49,289 nucleotides of DNA from Chara braunii (GCA_003427395.1 BFEA01000294.1:1089895-1139183); one strand, 5' to 3'; shown: positions 10,550 to 20,830, counted from the stretch's first letter. Translations and numbers: made by a program. The notes: a model not told the origin generated them from the sequence alone.

Positions 10550-11470
10550 TTAATGGGGCGACATATGATAGATAGGCCCCTTCGGGGACGCGCTCCCTTG
10601 AATGATATCAGTGCGGTGGCGGATTGGTCTTTCCACCACACCGCTTGGGGCTTCTGCCACATCTGCGAACTCTTTCAGGATTCTCTCAATCTCTTGAGGC
10701 TTGACTTCTTCTTTAGTTTCTCCTTCCTTTACCGGGCGCACATATGCAACAAAGACTTGGTCGTACAAATTATATTTCTTCACATGACGAGCGAACGCGG
10801 GGGCACTCATACAACAATGAGCCAGGCTGCTTTCCTTACCAGATTCATGAAAGAGGCAGATTTTCTTCTTACCTCCTTGCGAACTTGGAAACCAACATTC
10901 GTGTTCCTTTAACTTTAGATCCGCATGCGCAGCCTCACCCCAATTCATTCCTAATAACACATCAAAGGGCAAGTTATCCTCCACCAAGAAGGTAAGAGAG
11001 TGGAAAACACGTTCCACCTTCCCCTCTGCCTCTAGCCGGAAGTATACTTGTACCCCCTCGACGTATCGATCCATGACGGTTTCACTACTATTCGNCTATT
11101 TACTTACAATGGGCTCATTTAATTTCTTAACTTTAAGCCCAAGACNCAGTTTCTGCAAACCTCTTTTACTAATATAACTGNGTGTAGACCCGCTATCTAT
11201 CATACCTCCTACTCTGACTCGATTTATTTCAAGATCTGCAATTATTAGCTGTCCTTTCTTCTTTCGCATTTCAGTCCAGGCTTGGCGACGANCGGCCAAC
11301 TCATCACCCATGCCAGCGAGGGATCCATCTAGAGAGATGCATACGTTTGCCACCTCTGGACATTGTACTAGATGGGGACTTCCTTCCTCTTCAGTTTCTG
11401 CCAGTACAACCTTCGAGTGGGAGCATTCTGGTTTTTCAACATTCGAAGCTCCGGTAGAGGCAACTGGCAC
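10550..11470 (-). pseudogene. Ty3 aspartic protease region, unit 2 (two frames)
   Basis: Same content as in unit 1: the DSGSTxSYIS active site in 11096-11470 and FDVLLGMNW in 10550-11074, followed by an acidic linker into the RT (EEVKPQEIERILKEFADV). The frame break and N positions are identical to unit 1 at an 8,228-bp offset. Confidence 0.75.
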
Positions 11471-11472
11471 CT

Positions 11473-11742
11473 CTACTGGCTGTTCCCTTTTGCCCCCCTA
11501 TAGTCAGGGCAATAGGGGACAATGTGGTCGAGGTCCCCACACTTAAGGCATTGGTCGGCTTTCTTTCTCTCTTGCCAGACTTTTTCTGTTATCCCCAATT
11601 CTTTCCAAGGCTCTCCTTCGGGTAGGCCTGGATGTGGTGGGTATGGCTTGTCCCACTTATTGTACCACATGCCTCTTCCTCTACCCCAGGTGGAGTAAGA
11701 ACCACGGCCACCGTATGAGGGACCATTTCCCCTTCCTCCCAC
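11473..11742 (-). pseudogene. Ty3 Gag zinc knuckle, unit 2
   Basis: Gly/Arg-rich segment followed by the CCHC knuckle CLKCGDLDHIVPYC. Identical to unit 1 and, as there, out of frame with the main gag frame it overlaps. Confidence 0.75.
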
Positions 11743-13430
11743 GTAGTGGCTTCCTTCACCACCACCCCTCTGGGTGCCGAATTCTCATCCACCACGGCCG
11801 CGACCTCTTCCTCGGTCACGCCCTCTTCCTTGACGCCCTCCCCAGCGGGCAACAACAACCGCGTATTCCCCTCCTGAGCTACCGGTCTATTGGGTTCATC
11901 GAGGCCGTAATCTATTTGGTCCCAAGAAAGTGATTCGACACCTCCTTCTTCAAAGGTCAGAAGGAGGTTGTCTTTCCCAGGTATTGATCNTGAGATGGTG
12001 CGGTTTTGCCATCTTTTGCNCGCTTGCAGNTCTTTCCAATAGTGACAATAGTTGACTTCAGNCAAANATCCTGCATGGTCTAATGCNATCTTACTAAATT
12101 TTTCATAGGTCATCCCNTCCTCTTTAGTGCGGGGATATAACTGAGTTCGGACGGGATCAGGTAAGGCGCGAGCAAAACTATTCAAAACCTGAGCNGGGGT
12201 TAACCCATGTTCGGTGCACTGCAATAACTCATCCATGGTAGCTTTTAGTGNNNACGTGCTTTTCCACTTCCTGTCAGGAAGGTTCAAGATTAANATTTCT
12301 GTTCTTCGGGCGAGATTCTTATCTTCGAACCTCTCCCTGACGGCTTTGAGAAAGTCTTCAATACGGGTTTGCTGGGAAAACTCTACCATTGAACTACACC
12401 CTGCTTCTTTTTGTAACGANATTNCAAAACTCATTGCGTCATCGGNCATACACGAAGTGGCCATCAACACCCTATCCCAATAAGGAATCCGTTGTCCGTA
12501 GACATAGGACTCTACAGCGGNCATCCAATGCAACACGCTTTCTTCCTTTTTGCCGGTGTATGTCCATGAAATTTTAACTTTAATTTTGTTGNTGGTCCCA
12601 GCTCCTTCTNCTCGCTGTCTTCCCTTTCCTTTCTTATCTCCGTCGCCTCCATCCCCGTCNCCGTCANCACCTCCTCCTCNGCCGCTGCCCTGCACTATTC
12701 TCTCAATNACGGCTGGAGTGAAGGTTTGAGTGAGATGATCATCCAGTTTGTTGATATAGGACTGAATGNGCAGATCTACGTCCTTGGCNNACTTCTGCAN
12801 AAAGGTGTTCCATACATTTTCAAATTCCAGTTGATTCGTTTCAACTTTCTGCAAGGTCCTGTTAATTGCAGCAACTTCCTGTTTCGTATGGAGAACTGTT
12901 TCAGTTAGGAGGGCGAGTTTTTCTTCAGTAGCCGCTTGCTTTTCCTTTTGTGCCTGCAGCTCGCTGTGTAACCTCCCCCCCATGCTTGCAACTTCTTTCT
13001 TTCTATTATCAAGCTCTTTGCGCTTTGTCGCTAGCATCTTGCTATGTAGTTCAGTGCGTTTTTCTTCCAGCATCAGTTCTCTCTCCCTTTGATCTGTTAC
13101 TTGTGCTAGCCTTGCTATGAAGGTGTCTCGTTCTTCTTCTGATTCTTCTAACTTGTCACTGGAATAAGAATACTGGTTATACCAGTCCAATGGCTTNACA
13201 AAGACTTCCCCCCGGATCTCACTTGTCTCGCCACTTTCTGCACGCCGCCTGATAAGTCTTTCTCCCCCTTCCTCCGAGGCTTCTTCTTCTTCCTCAATAG
13301 TCTGCAACTCGTCCTTTATTTCTTGTTCCCACTTTTTCTTTAACTTCCTCTTCATTTCCTCTTCTTCTAACTGGGCTTTTTTCTTTAACTCTTCTTCTTT
13401 TTTCTTCTTTTCTGCCTGCCGGGCGGTCAA
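11589..13430 (-). pseudogene. Ty3 Gag, unit 2
   Basis: The frame opens with a Lys/Glu-rich coiled coil (QAEKKKKEEELKKKAQLEEE), which is shortened in unit 1. A second coiled coil, a Gly/Asp linker and the Gag capsid fold follow (LHWMxAVESYVYGQRIPYWD, FEDKNLARRTE, LPDPVRTQLYP). It forms the particle shell. The C-terminal residues beyond the knuckle overlap are a frameshifted tail. Many residues are undefined because of Ns. Confidence 0.8.
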
Positions 13431-13612
13431 TCTCTGCCTGCTCAGCAGGTGTGGGCCCTGGCTTCACTGCTCCTGATCGCATCATCATGCGGGACGTGCA
13501 CACGTCCGAACCCCAGTGGGAATATGAACCTGAACAGTGGGCCCCACAAGACAGAGAGGGCCAACAGGCCCTGAATGGGATAGTCATCCATGATGACTGC
13601 CGACACAGGAGA

Positions 13613-13630
13613 CCCTCCGCCGGATCACCA
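13613..13630 (-). other. Primer binding site, unit 2
   Basis: The plus strand reads CCCTCCGCCGGATCACCA, that is, a tRNA-like 3' end with CCA. The minus strand starts TGGTGATCCGG directly downstream of the 5' LTR. It is not the common initiator-Met PBS (TGGTATCAGAGC). Confidence 0.6.
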
Positions 13631-15200
13631 AGATACTATCCCACTTACAGACTTAGTTTTGACTTGCGGTAATGGAGTACTATACTGCCTCTTTCCCTTT
13701 TCGACTGTAGAAGGTGCTGCGTACTATCAACAATAGCTCAACCTGAAATGAACTTTGAATATGCCTTTTTTTTTTCTTTTTTGTTTTTGATGTGTTATTT
13801 GGCGTCCTGGATCGAACTTTTGGTAATGTGTTTCTGTTGTCTTGCTTTCTCTTTTTTTTTTTGTTGGTAATAGCTCGGCTGGTTGCTGGGTGCAGATATG
13901 GAGTATAGCGCAAAGGTCAGATGCAATTGGTTCACTTATCCTACCAGGCAGAGATACTTCGTATACCCTGTTGTTTCTTTCGGGCTTGACAGGCCCTGCA
14001 GATGCTCAATATAATCCTTATGCTGCCTGGTACATGCTATCTGACGTGGCTCATAGCCCTTCCCACATCGATCCTTGGTTCTTAATGACGATACCCAGCC
14101 TGCTTGTCAAGAGGGATAGGAGAGAGACCTACTCCTATTCGCAGGACANTGGACNACCTACTCTAGTGTGACCAGTTCCTGACACATCACACTTGGGTCG
14201 TCAGACTCTGACAGCTCAGACCTGACAGCTATGACACCCCAGATCCAGACTTCGACTCCTGACCAGATCAGCAGCAGTCACCTTCAGAGGGTCAAAGAGA
14301 GAGAAGGTAGGGGACACACACATGCATGCAGGTTCAGGGAAAGGAGGTGCTTCTCTTTTCTTGAAGATACCACCGATGAAGATTCTCCACGACGCTCCGC
14401 ACGCTCCAGGTAAGTAGACTTCGCCACTTCTTCTTCGGCCTGCTTCCCCCACTATCGCACACTTCTTCTCCTCCTCCCTCCTTCACTATCCTCCATCACC
14501 ACTTCTTCTCGTCGGCCTTGATCAGACCAGTGCTATGAGAGTAGCGAGCATCTGCTCCGATACCAAAATTGCATTGGTCCTAGGGACCATCTCACGCAGA
14601 TGTGTACATGTCATGCATCATCTTCACACGCAGTGATCAATAGTCTCAACCATAGACAAAGGTAGAGAAGAAGAGCACCGAGTTTCACGGCTTATATTAT
14701 CAGAAATATGATTACAAAGTGTTTCAAACTTCCCCTGAGTCCAGCGCTCATCAGCGCAACACAAATCTCTGTTCAACTCATCAATATGACTTCCAAGGCA
14801 TCAGCGCTACCCCTGCAGATTGTCTCCCAGTCATCAATGTGGTCACTACTCATCAGCGCCACCTCTGCAGGTCACATCCAACTCAGGTAAGTATCTTNCA
14901 TAGCCAAACCTTGAATGAACACTCTCAGCCTCAATCCCTTCCTCCTATGATGCATACACACTCTTTAATACTCGTGAGGATCTACTCTGGATACTACTCA
15001 TAGCTACATACTAACCCTCTACTACTAATACTAACTCGCTGGGCAGCTATGGCTGCATCACTTCCAGCGTACAGGCTTCTTCCTCCCTCCAGCGCATCTT
15101 CTCTTCCAGCGCTGCTCCTCCTGGCTCAGCGCACAAGTGCACCAGCANTTCCACGCATTTTAGCCAGTGGAGATCTGGCGAGGAATGAGGCAGGCAGCTC

Positions 15201-15208
15201 TTTTTATA
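15201..15208 (-). promoter_or_regulatory. LTR TATA-like box, right LTR
   Basis: TATAAAAA on the minus strand, at the place equivalent to 7088-7095. Likely drives the unit 2 transcript toward gag. Confidence 0.5.
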
Positions 15209-15558
15209 GTGCTGGCCACTCCTCGCTGGGTCTGCATTGGCTCAATTCAGCCTCTCCCTTTGTCCCAGACCCTGCATTGCATGTGTCCCAGTATAGTCCC
15301 AATGAGGTTCAACTGCTGNTGAGGCACTTCAGCCTGGATTTGGACTTGAAAGTCTGGATCCGGACTGACCCCTTGACTTAGACCAGAACTGGNACTGTGC
15401 CTACTGACTTCACTTTCGGACAGGCACAACTCTAAACGAACAGACACATTTACTACTTGAACAGGCACTTTCCATTGCACGAACAGGCACACTGCCTGCA
15501 CGTACAGACACACCCTCACCCGAACAGACATGACATACACAACTCCTGGTGAACAGGT

Positions 15559-15760
15559 AAGTCCTTTGACAATGCCCTTTGCCTTAGATTTAGATGTGCC
15601 TGTTGATAGAGAACTTGACCTTTGACCTGCTTTCACGTTTCTGAGCTCTGGCGAGATACAAGTCTTTTGACAATGCCCTTTGCCTTAGATTTAGATGTGC
15701 CTGTTGATAGAGAACTTGACCTTTGACCTGCTTTCACGTTTCTGAGCCCTGGCGAGATAC
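15559..15760. repeat. 101-bp tandem duplication inside the right LTR
   Basis: The block starting AAGTCCTTTGAC at 15559 recurs at 15660 with a few mismatches (for example GAGCTCTGG against GAGCCCTGG). Because the copies have diverged and no N separates them, this looks like a true duplication, unlike the 95-bp ones. Confidence 0.7.
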
Positions 15761-15848
15761 CTTTTCACAATGCTTTACTTTTTCAAGGCCCGTGCGGCTT
15801 TTCTTGTACAAGGCCTGAGGACTATATCGGGTAAAGGCCCTTTTTACA

Positions 15849-16420
15849 GAATCATTACGGATACTTCAGCCTGATGCATCTTACCTGTACAGAAGAAAGC
15901 CAGGCTTAGTCCCAGGAAGCAATACTGATCACAAGGTGGTATATGGCCCTGATTACAGAATCAGATGACCAGCTTGGTTAAAAAAAAAATAAAAAAAAAA
16001 TAAAGGAAGAAGTTGACCAGCTTGGTTGCGCTAACGCTGACACTGGGTGAAGGTCTGACCTTCAGAACCATTGGAACCATAGGAGGCTGTGGAACTTAAA
16101 TCTTCGCAAACTTTGGGACCTTCGGAATGAACCCTTTGGAATTGAAATCCTCGACCTCCGGGAGCTTTGGAACCTTTGGATACAATATGAGCGCACCCCC
16201 AACAATACTATATTACAGGAGAAATCAAAGGTGCAAAACCTTCAAAGATCAAATCCACTGGCAAGAGAAACCCACGCATCTGCAAGTCTACAAGCAGGAC
16301 CAACTGAAGTTAACCGACCACCTTTCAAATCTGGCACACCTGCTCTGGGCCAGCAACCTGCAGACAAATCCAACCCACAACCAATCGAAACACCAAGCCT
16401 TACAGGACAACAAAACTTGT
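15849..16420. other. Intergenic, 3' flank of the DUF2921 exon
   Basis: Right flank of the Ty3 element and region downstream of the DUF2921 stop codon. Contains an A-rich stretch at 15980-16010. No coding frame of interest and no clear polyadenylation signal identified. Confidence 0.5.
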
Positions 16421-18286
16421 TTAGACAAATGCCCCTTCTCTAGACGGACCTTTCTCCACAAGGCTGATCTCCTCTTCGGTAACTGGAGCACGCCGCTGTT
16501 TGAACCAGCGCTTAGGAAGAAACCACCTCCCTCCGAAAGAGGATTGCTGTGAATGCAGCAAGCACAGCAACATAATCATGCCCGTTAAATTACAGAAAAG
16601 GCCAAACTCAGCAGGGGCTTCACCATCGTATGCAATAGTTTTGCGGTAGTGGTATCCGAACAGAAGCTGAGAAAACGGCGACAGCGTGGATCCGATCGTG
16701 TAGATGAAGTGCAAGGGCCTCTGCCCTCTTGAGTCCCAGATAGCATTCGCGAGAACTTGAGGAAGTAAGTAGTAGTCTCGCATTAGGTCCAACAGAAGGT
16801 ACATGTCGAACAACGTCCATGCAACCAATGCGGCCCCACCGTACAGCAGAACGCAGACGAGAAGCACGGGCCACTCAGTTGGCGATGCCTGCTGCCTAAA
16901 CACCACAGCCGTCTCCTCACCATTGCCTCTAGGTTTAGCCTTATCCAATTGCCGCCTTGCTTTCAAAATTAGTGCCGCAAAAGCCGCCAGAAACGTCATG
17001 AGGCAAAGCTCAAGGGTCAGTGGAAAAGGGCTCGTCATCCAATAGTCAAAAGGGATATAGGAAGAAGAGACAGTGCTAGAACTACCGACCACATCATCCC
17101 ACATGAACGGTGGGAGCACATTTTGAAACCACCGGTAACAGCGAACGCCAACGTGAAGCACCACCATTGTGATCGAAATCCATGGGACTTGCTCAGGACG
17201 GAACGTCATGTACAGGAGTTGGAATAGAGTGCTGAGAAGTTCGATGATCAAGCCCATGGACTCAGTATGCTCACGTAAGATCTCCAGGTTATGATATTCT
17301 TGCTGAGTGACAACTTCTAGATCAAGAGAAATCGGCTCAGAATAGAAAGAATGATTCCACGCACAGAGACTAGTAATGCTCCCTTGGAGACGCCAACGCC
17401 AGCCAATCTTGGCCTGAGCAAGCTTGAGATCGACTTTTACCTCGCAGTCCTCAGGTCGGCAATCTATAGTCTGCCAATAGTAGTTGTCTGGATGGTACCA
17501 AAAAGTAACATTCTCATTCTCTCTGACTTCATTGTACCACGAGGGACTGTACCTAGAAGTAATATTCTCTTCCTGTCTTGTTTCACTGTACGGCGAGGGA
17601 TCTGAAGCTAGAGTAGGGACTACTGTGGAGTTGTCCTCCTCGGCGACCACATAGTCGACCGGCAAACCACCACCTATAAAATTGCCACCAATAAAATTGC
17701 TTTCGGGTAGAAAAGCAAAATAAAATGCTCTCGAGCAACCAACCAAGCATAACTCACCCAACTTGTCCGAGTATACGCCTTCGACATTGACAAAGGCAGA
17801 GGCGTCGTACCCACGGGGAAGGGACATGGGACGTAGGTCGAATCGGATACTGACCCGAGAAGGCCCTCCCTCTGGTGGGTGCTCAAAGAAATCCAGCAAC
17901 GTAAAATGAACTCGTCCACTTGTGGAGTTCAGAAAGTTCTTGCCATGACGCGTCAAACCTCTACTTAGAAACCAACTACCCCGCACAGTGTCATACTGAC
18001 TCGGGATACTGCCATGCTTCTTCTCAATAATCGTGTCAGAATCGTTCATTGAATGCTTGCAATTATACTCAACACTCTTATTCATTGTGTATTTATAGGA
18101 ATGGTGATTCCAGGGAGAAGTGTCGATCCCAAGAGATCCCGACGAATTGTCAGAAACTGTCACAAAAGGCATCACACCCATACGACCTGTATGTGCAGAC
18201 GCCGTGTCTGAATAGCCACATGTGACCATGACTTGAGAGGATAGCATCTGCATACTAAACATCCACGCCAGTAGCCAAAGCCGAAC
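16421..18286 (-). CDS. DUF2921-family multi-pass membrane protein, large 3' exon
   Basis: An uninterrupted ~620-residue frame ending in TAA at 16421-16423. It resembles the plant DUF2921 family, whose relatives include FLYING SAUCER-type membrane E3 ligases. Evidence: VEGVYSDKLGELCLVGC (17732-17777) and RPEDCEVKVDL (about 17430-17460) match the family's lumenal motifs, and LLPQVLANAIW (16735-16770) matches its membrane part. About six hydrophobic segments lie in the C-terminal half (for example SITMVVLHVGV, LMTFLAAFAALIL, VLLVCVLLYGGAALVAW). Several N-glycosylation-type NxS/T sites occur before them. No RING finger follows, so ligase activity itself is not indicated. A 3' splice site (TATTATACAG, ending 18287) precedes the exon; the hydrophobic LWLLAWMFSM just after it could be the end of a signal peptide, with the first exon upstream unseen. 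An alternative start is the Met at 18262. The further open frame to 18463 is repeat-derived. Confidence 0.75.
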   Translation of the reverse strand, partial: VRLWLLAWMFSMQMLSSQVMVTCGYSDTASAHTGRMGVMPFVTVSDNSSGSLGIDTSPWNHHSYKYTMNKSVEYNCKHSMNDSDTIIEKKHGSIPSQYDTVRGSWFLSRGLTRHGKNFLNSTSGRVHFTLLDFFEHPPEGGPSRVSIRFDLRPMSLPRGYDASAFVNVEGVYSDKLGELCLVGCSRAFYFAFLPESNFIGGNFIGGGLPVDYVVAEEDNSTVVPTLASDPSPYSETRQEENITSRYSPSWYNEVRENENVTFWYHPDNYYWQTIDCRPEDCEVKVDLKLAQAKIGWRWRLQGSITSLCAWNHSFYSEPISLDLEVVTQQEYHNLEILREHTESMGLIIELLSTLFQLLYMTFRPEQVPWISITMVVLHVGVRCYRWFQNVLPPFMWDDVVGSSSTVSSSYIPFDYWMTSPFPLTLELCLMTFLAAFAALILKARRQLDKAKPRGNGEETAVVFRQQASPTEWPVLLVCVLLYGGAALVAWTLFDMYLLLDLMRDYYLLPQVLANAIWDSRGQRPLHFIYTIGSTLSPFSQLLFGYHYRKTIAYDGEAPAEFGLFCNLTGMIMLLCLLHSQQSSFGGRWFLPKRWFKQRRAPVTEEEISLVEKGPSREGAFV

Positions 18287-18374
18287 CTGTATAATACCAG
18301 TCAATGAAAGAAATATTGAAAGAGCAAGAGAGTAAGCACATGTGTGTGTACCACAAAGAGAGAGAGCGATAGAT

Positions 18375-18410
<36 letters not shown>

Positions 18411-18475
18411 TCAAATAGAACTGCCCGGTAAACCGTAGGCAGAGAGGGAGAAGAGGACAACAAACGAGGGGCTGT

Positions 18476-18512
18476 GACAAACTGTTTCGTCGGAGTTTCA
18501 CCGACTCATCAT
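18476..18512 (-). ncRNA. Hammerhead-like core (degenerate), unit A
   Basis: The minus strand reads TGATGA, a 5-bp stem II (GTCGG/CCGAC) with loop TGAAACT, then GAAA, a 3-bp stem III (ACA/TGT, loop GTT) and the cleavage triplet GTC. The conserved C before TGATGA is A, and the TA repeat replaces the stem I partner. It is therefore probably inactive. Confidence 0.4.
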
Positions 18513-18586
18513 ATATATATATCGTCAAATAGAACTGCCCGGTAAACCGTAGGCAGAGAGAGAGAAGTATATATATATATATAGAT

Positions 18587-18622
<36 letters not shown>

Positions 18623-18687
18623 TCAAATAGAACTGCCCGGTAAACCGTAGGCAGAGAGGGAGAAGAGGACAACAAACGAGGGGCTGT

Positions 18688-18724
18688 GACAAACTGTTTC
18701 GTCGGAGTTTCACCGACTCATCAT
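18688..18724 (-). ncRNA. Hammerhead-like core (degenerate), unit B
   Basis: Identical in sequence and defects to the element at 18476-18512. The GTC end of the fold lies at 18688-18690 and TGATGA at 18718-18723. A third, half copy (CCGACGAAACAGTTTGTC) is on the plus strand at 18810-18826 in the inverted junction. Confidence 0.4.
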
Positions 18725-18911
18725 ATATATATATCGTCAAATAGAACTGCCCGGTAAACCGTAGGCAGAGAGGGAGAAGAGGACAACAAACGAGGGGCTG
18801 TGACAAACTCCGACGAAACAGTTTGTCACAGCCCCTCGTTTGTTGTCCTCTTCTCCCTCTCTGCCTACGGTTTACCGGGCAGTTCTATTTGTGACGATAT
18901 ATATATATATT

Positions 18912-18942
<31 letters not shown>

Positions 18943-18984
18943 TTCTCTCTCTCTGCCTATGGTTTACCGGGCAGTTCTATTTGA

Positions 18985-19014
<30 letters not shown>

Positions 19015-19050
<36 letters not shown>
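19015..19050. repeat. (GA)n microsatellite
   Basis: Uninterrupted GA repeat directly after a TA tract. Confidence 0.9.
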
Positions 19051-19053
<3 letters not shown>

Positions 19054-19500
19054 GTTCACCCCAGAGAAAACTAATCCATGAGACAGAAATGAGTGTGCCT
19101 GCCTGGCTCTGTGAATTGGTACAGAAGCAGAGGTGTGGATACGGGCAGTTCAGCAGCAGGTGGACAAGGACGTTGTTGTTCGTTCCAATTCCGAAAACGT
19201 GCGTAACAAAGATGTGAGACCTTGGCAACTGAAGTGATTCAGAACAAAGGTGTACCAGCCTCCTCCCCAAATAAAGAGCGTTGACAATGATCATCCTTTC
19301 AAGATCATTTCACCAAAACAAGTATCATGCCACATGGAAAAGGTCCAAATTCTCAAGTTCTATCAGCTCGTTCTCACTTCGCTTGGTTTCCATCCCCCTT
19401 CTTGATTTCTTTCTCTTACACTCAGACTTTCGCACTCTTCCCAGTTCCATTCCTCCTGCTTCATCCCTGAAAGCGAGCTCCACCGTCTTTCCCAAATATC
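19051..19500. other. No gene recognised
   Basis: A 100-residue minus-strand open frame (about 19060-19294) has no recognisable motif. It lies upstream of the DUF2921 exon in the same strand sense, so a 5' exon cannot be excluded, but nothing supports one. Confidence 0.3.
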
Positions 19501-19640
19501 ACGTGTGGTCATTATTAGATCATTTGGGGCAACTTTCAGTCTAGATAGAGGCATAACAATTGTATGTTCTATTTCAGAACAGTAAGCGGCCAGTTAGATG
19601 TCCTTGTCAACAACTCCCACAGCTCCCATGTGTCTCCCAT

Positions 19641-19719
<79 letters not shown>

Positions 19720-19820
19720 TGGTCATTATTAGATCATTTGGGGCAACTTTCAGTTTAGATAGAGACATAACAACTGTATGTTCTATTTCAGAACAGTAAG
19801 CGGCCAGTTAGATGTCCTTG
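19501..19820. repeat. 106-bp direct repeats flanking a (CA)n tract
   Basis: 19501-19606 and 19715-19820 are nearly the same sequence (ACGTGTGGTCATTATTAG through TAGATGTCCTTG), 214 bp apart. A (CA)n run lies between them at about 19639-19716. The sequence just before the CA run (CAACTCCCACAGCTCCCATG) recurs before another CA run near 20745. Confidence 0.85.
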
Positions 19821-19829
19821 CAATCAGAC

Positions 19830-20560
19830 TCGCCTTCATTCACACTTTACATGCATGCAAACAGTAGCGCAGCAAACTGGCGACATGCGCCCACTCAAAA
19901 CTCAGAGATATGGCAATCCAGATACAAGTTCACTCCCAATGGCTATGGCGACTCAGCGCCCAAACAACTCTCTGTTCACATACACCGGATCACCCTGGAT
20001 ATCCCACACGCGACTCGCAGCACGCTCACACACACACCCTCACACTGAACCTCAACTACAGCTATGGCAGCTGTGGCCGCCTCTACCCTATCGCTATGGC
20101 TACGCTTCGTCTCTCTGCCCACTTCGTCCTCAGGCGTCACTGCAGACCTCCTTGCACAAGTCGCTGTGGCAGCGCTTCCGCATGGCTCACGCAGGAATGA
20201 ATGAATGACTGGGCGCTGCCTCTTGATTTATACTTCTGAAGCTCGTTGGTCTGCCCCTTTCCATCGGCCCGTGGTGCACACAGTCCCTCATGGTACTCGC
20301 TGGACTGGACTGGGACTGACTGGACTGCACCGCTGACTGCCTGGGGACGCACTGCCGACCTACTGGGGCCGTACTGCGATCGTACCGCAGTTAGTCCACC
20401 ACTTGGCTCACCACTTGCCCACTTGCCGACCTTCTAGAAGACTACAACTAAGACTTCTGGACTTCGCTAAGACTTCTATTCGACTGACCTACAGATCGAA
20501 CCCCTACAGCCTACGGACCTATGACAGCCTACCGGTTGCTTACTAGTACACAGGACACGG
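19830..20560 (-). mobile_element. Possible decayed solo LTR
   Basis: Composition and layout resemble the Ty3 LTRs here: a CA-rich left half, a TATAAATC string on the minus strand near 20226-20233, then CTGGACTGG-rich sequence. Direct sequence identity to those LTRs is low by eye, so this is tentative. Confidence 0.3.
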
Positions 20561-20586
20561 GTTCAACTCTTGGGGTTTACACAGGT

Positions 20587-20725
20587 ACTGTACACGGTAG
20601 GGTGAGGGCTAGGGATCGAGCCCTGGGATCTACATCTGCTACTGCAAAAAGGTGAACTGTACACGGAAGGGTGAGGGCTAGGAATCGAGCCCTGGGATCT
20701 ACATCTGCTACTGCAAAAAGGTGAA
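20587..20725. repeat. 69-bp tandem duplication
   Basis: The unit beginning ACTGTACACGG and ending AAAAAGGTGA is repeated at 20587 and 20656 with two or three mismatches. Confidence 0.85.
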
Positions 20726-20775
20726 AGCCGTTTCATCCTTGTCAACAACTCCTACAGCTCCCACGTGTCTCCCAT

Positions 20776-20830
<55 letters not shown>
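20776..20830. repeat. (CA)n microsatellite
   Basis: CA run preceded by a copy of the flank seen at 19600-19640. Confidence 0.9.

Larger units (their letters stand above)
5426..15848 (-). mobile_element. Ty3 chromovirus unit 2, near full length
   Basis: On the minus strand: 5' LTR (15848-13631), PBS (13630-13613), gag, zinc knuckle, protease, RT, RNase H, integrase, chromodomain, 3' LTR (7630-5426). This is the standard Ty3 order with a C-terminal chromodomain, so the element belongs to the chromoviruses. The 5' LTR begins TGTAAAAA on the minus strand. Several frame breaks occur, in gag/zinc knuckle, protease and the end of RNase H. The left outer flank is not host DNA but the internal region of unit 1, so target-site duplication cannot be tested. 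Confidence 0.85.
13631..15848 (-). mobile_element. Ty3 LTR, 5' copy of unit 2
   Basis: Pairs with 5426-7630. The right end reads TTTTTACA on the plus strand (TGTAAAAA on the minus strand), a TG start as expected of an LTR. Contains a 101-bp tandem duplication (15559-15760) that is absent from the other LTR, and TATAAAAA at 15201-15208 on the minus strand. No gene is expected inside; short open frames here are not conserved as proteins. Confidence 0.8.
18361..18990. repeat. (TA)n with tandem and inverted ~115-bp units
   Basis: Four minus-oriented units start at about 18409, 18525, 18620 and 18735 (spacing 116, 95, 115). They share CGTCAAATAGAACTGCCCGG and a following GGTAAACCGTAGGCAG. At 18791-18839 an inverted junction (arms CGAGGGGCTGTGACAAACT) flips the unit, and two plus-oriented copies follow up to 18990. 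All are separated by TA repeats. The same unit occurs once at 518-590. Confidence 0.85.

Noticed and set aside
18287-18463. N-terminal extension of the DUF2921 frame
   Set aside because: It translates the TA repeat and the ~115-bp repeat unit; a 3' splice site lies at its end.
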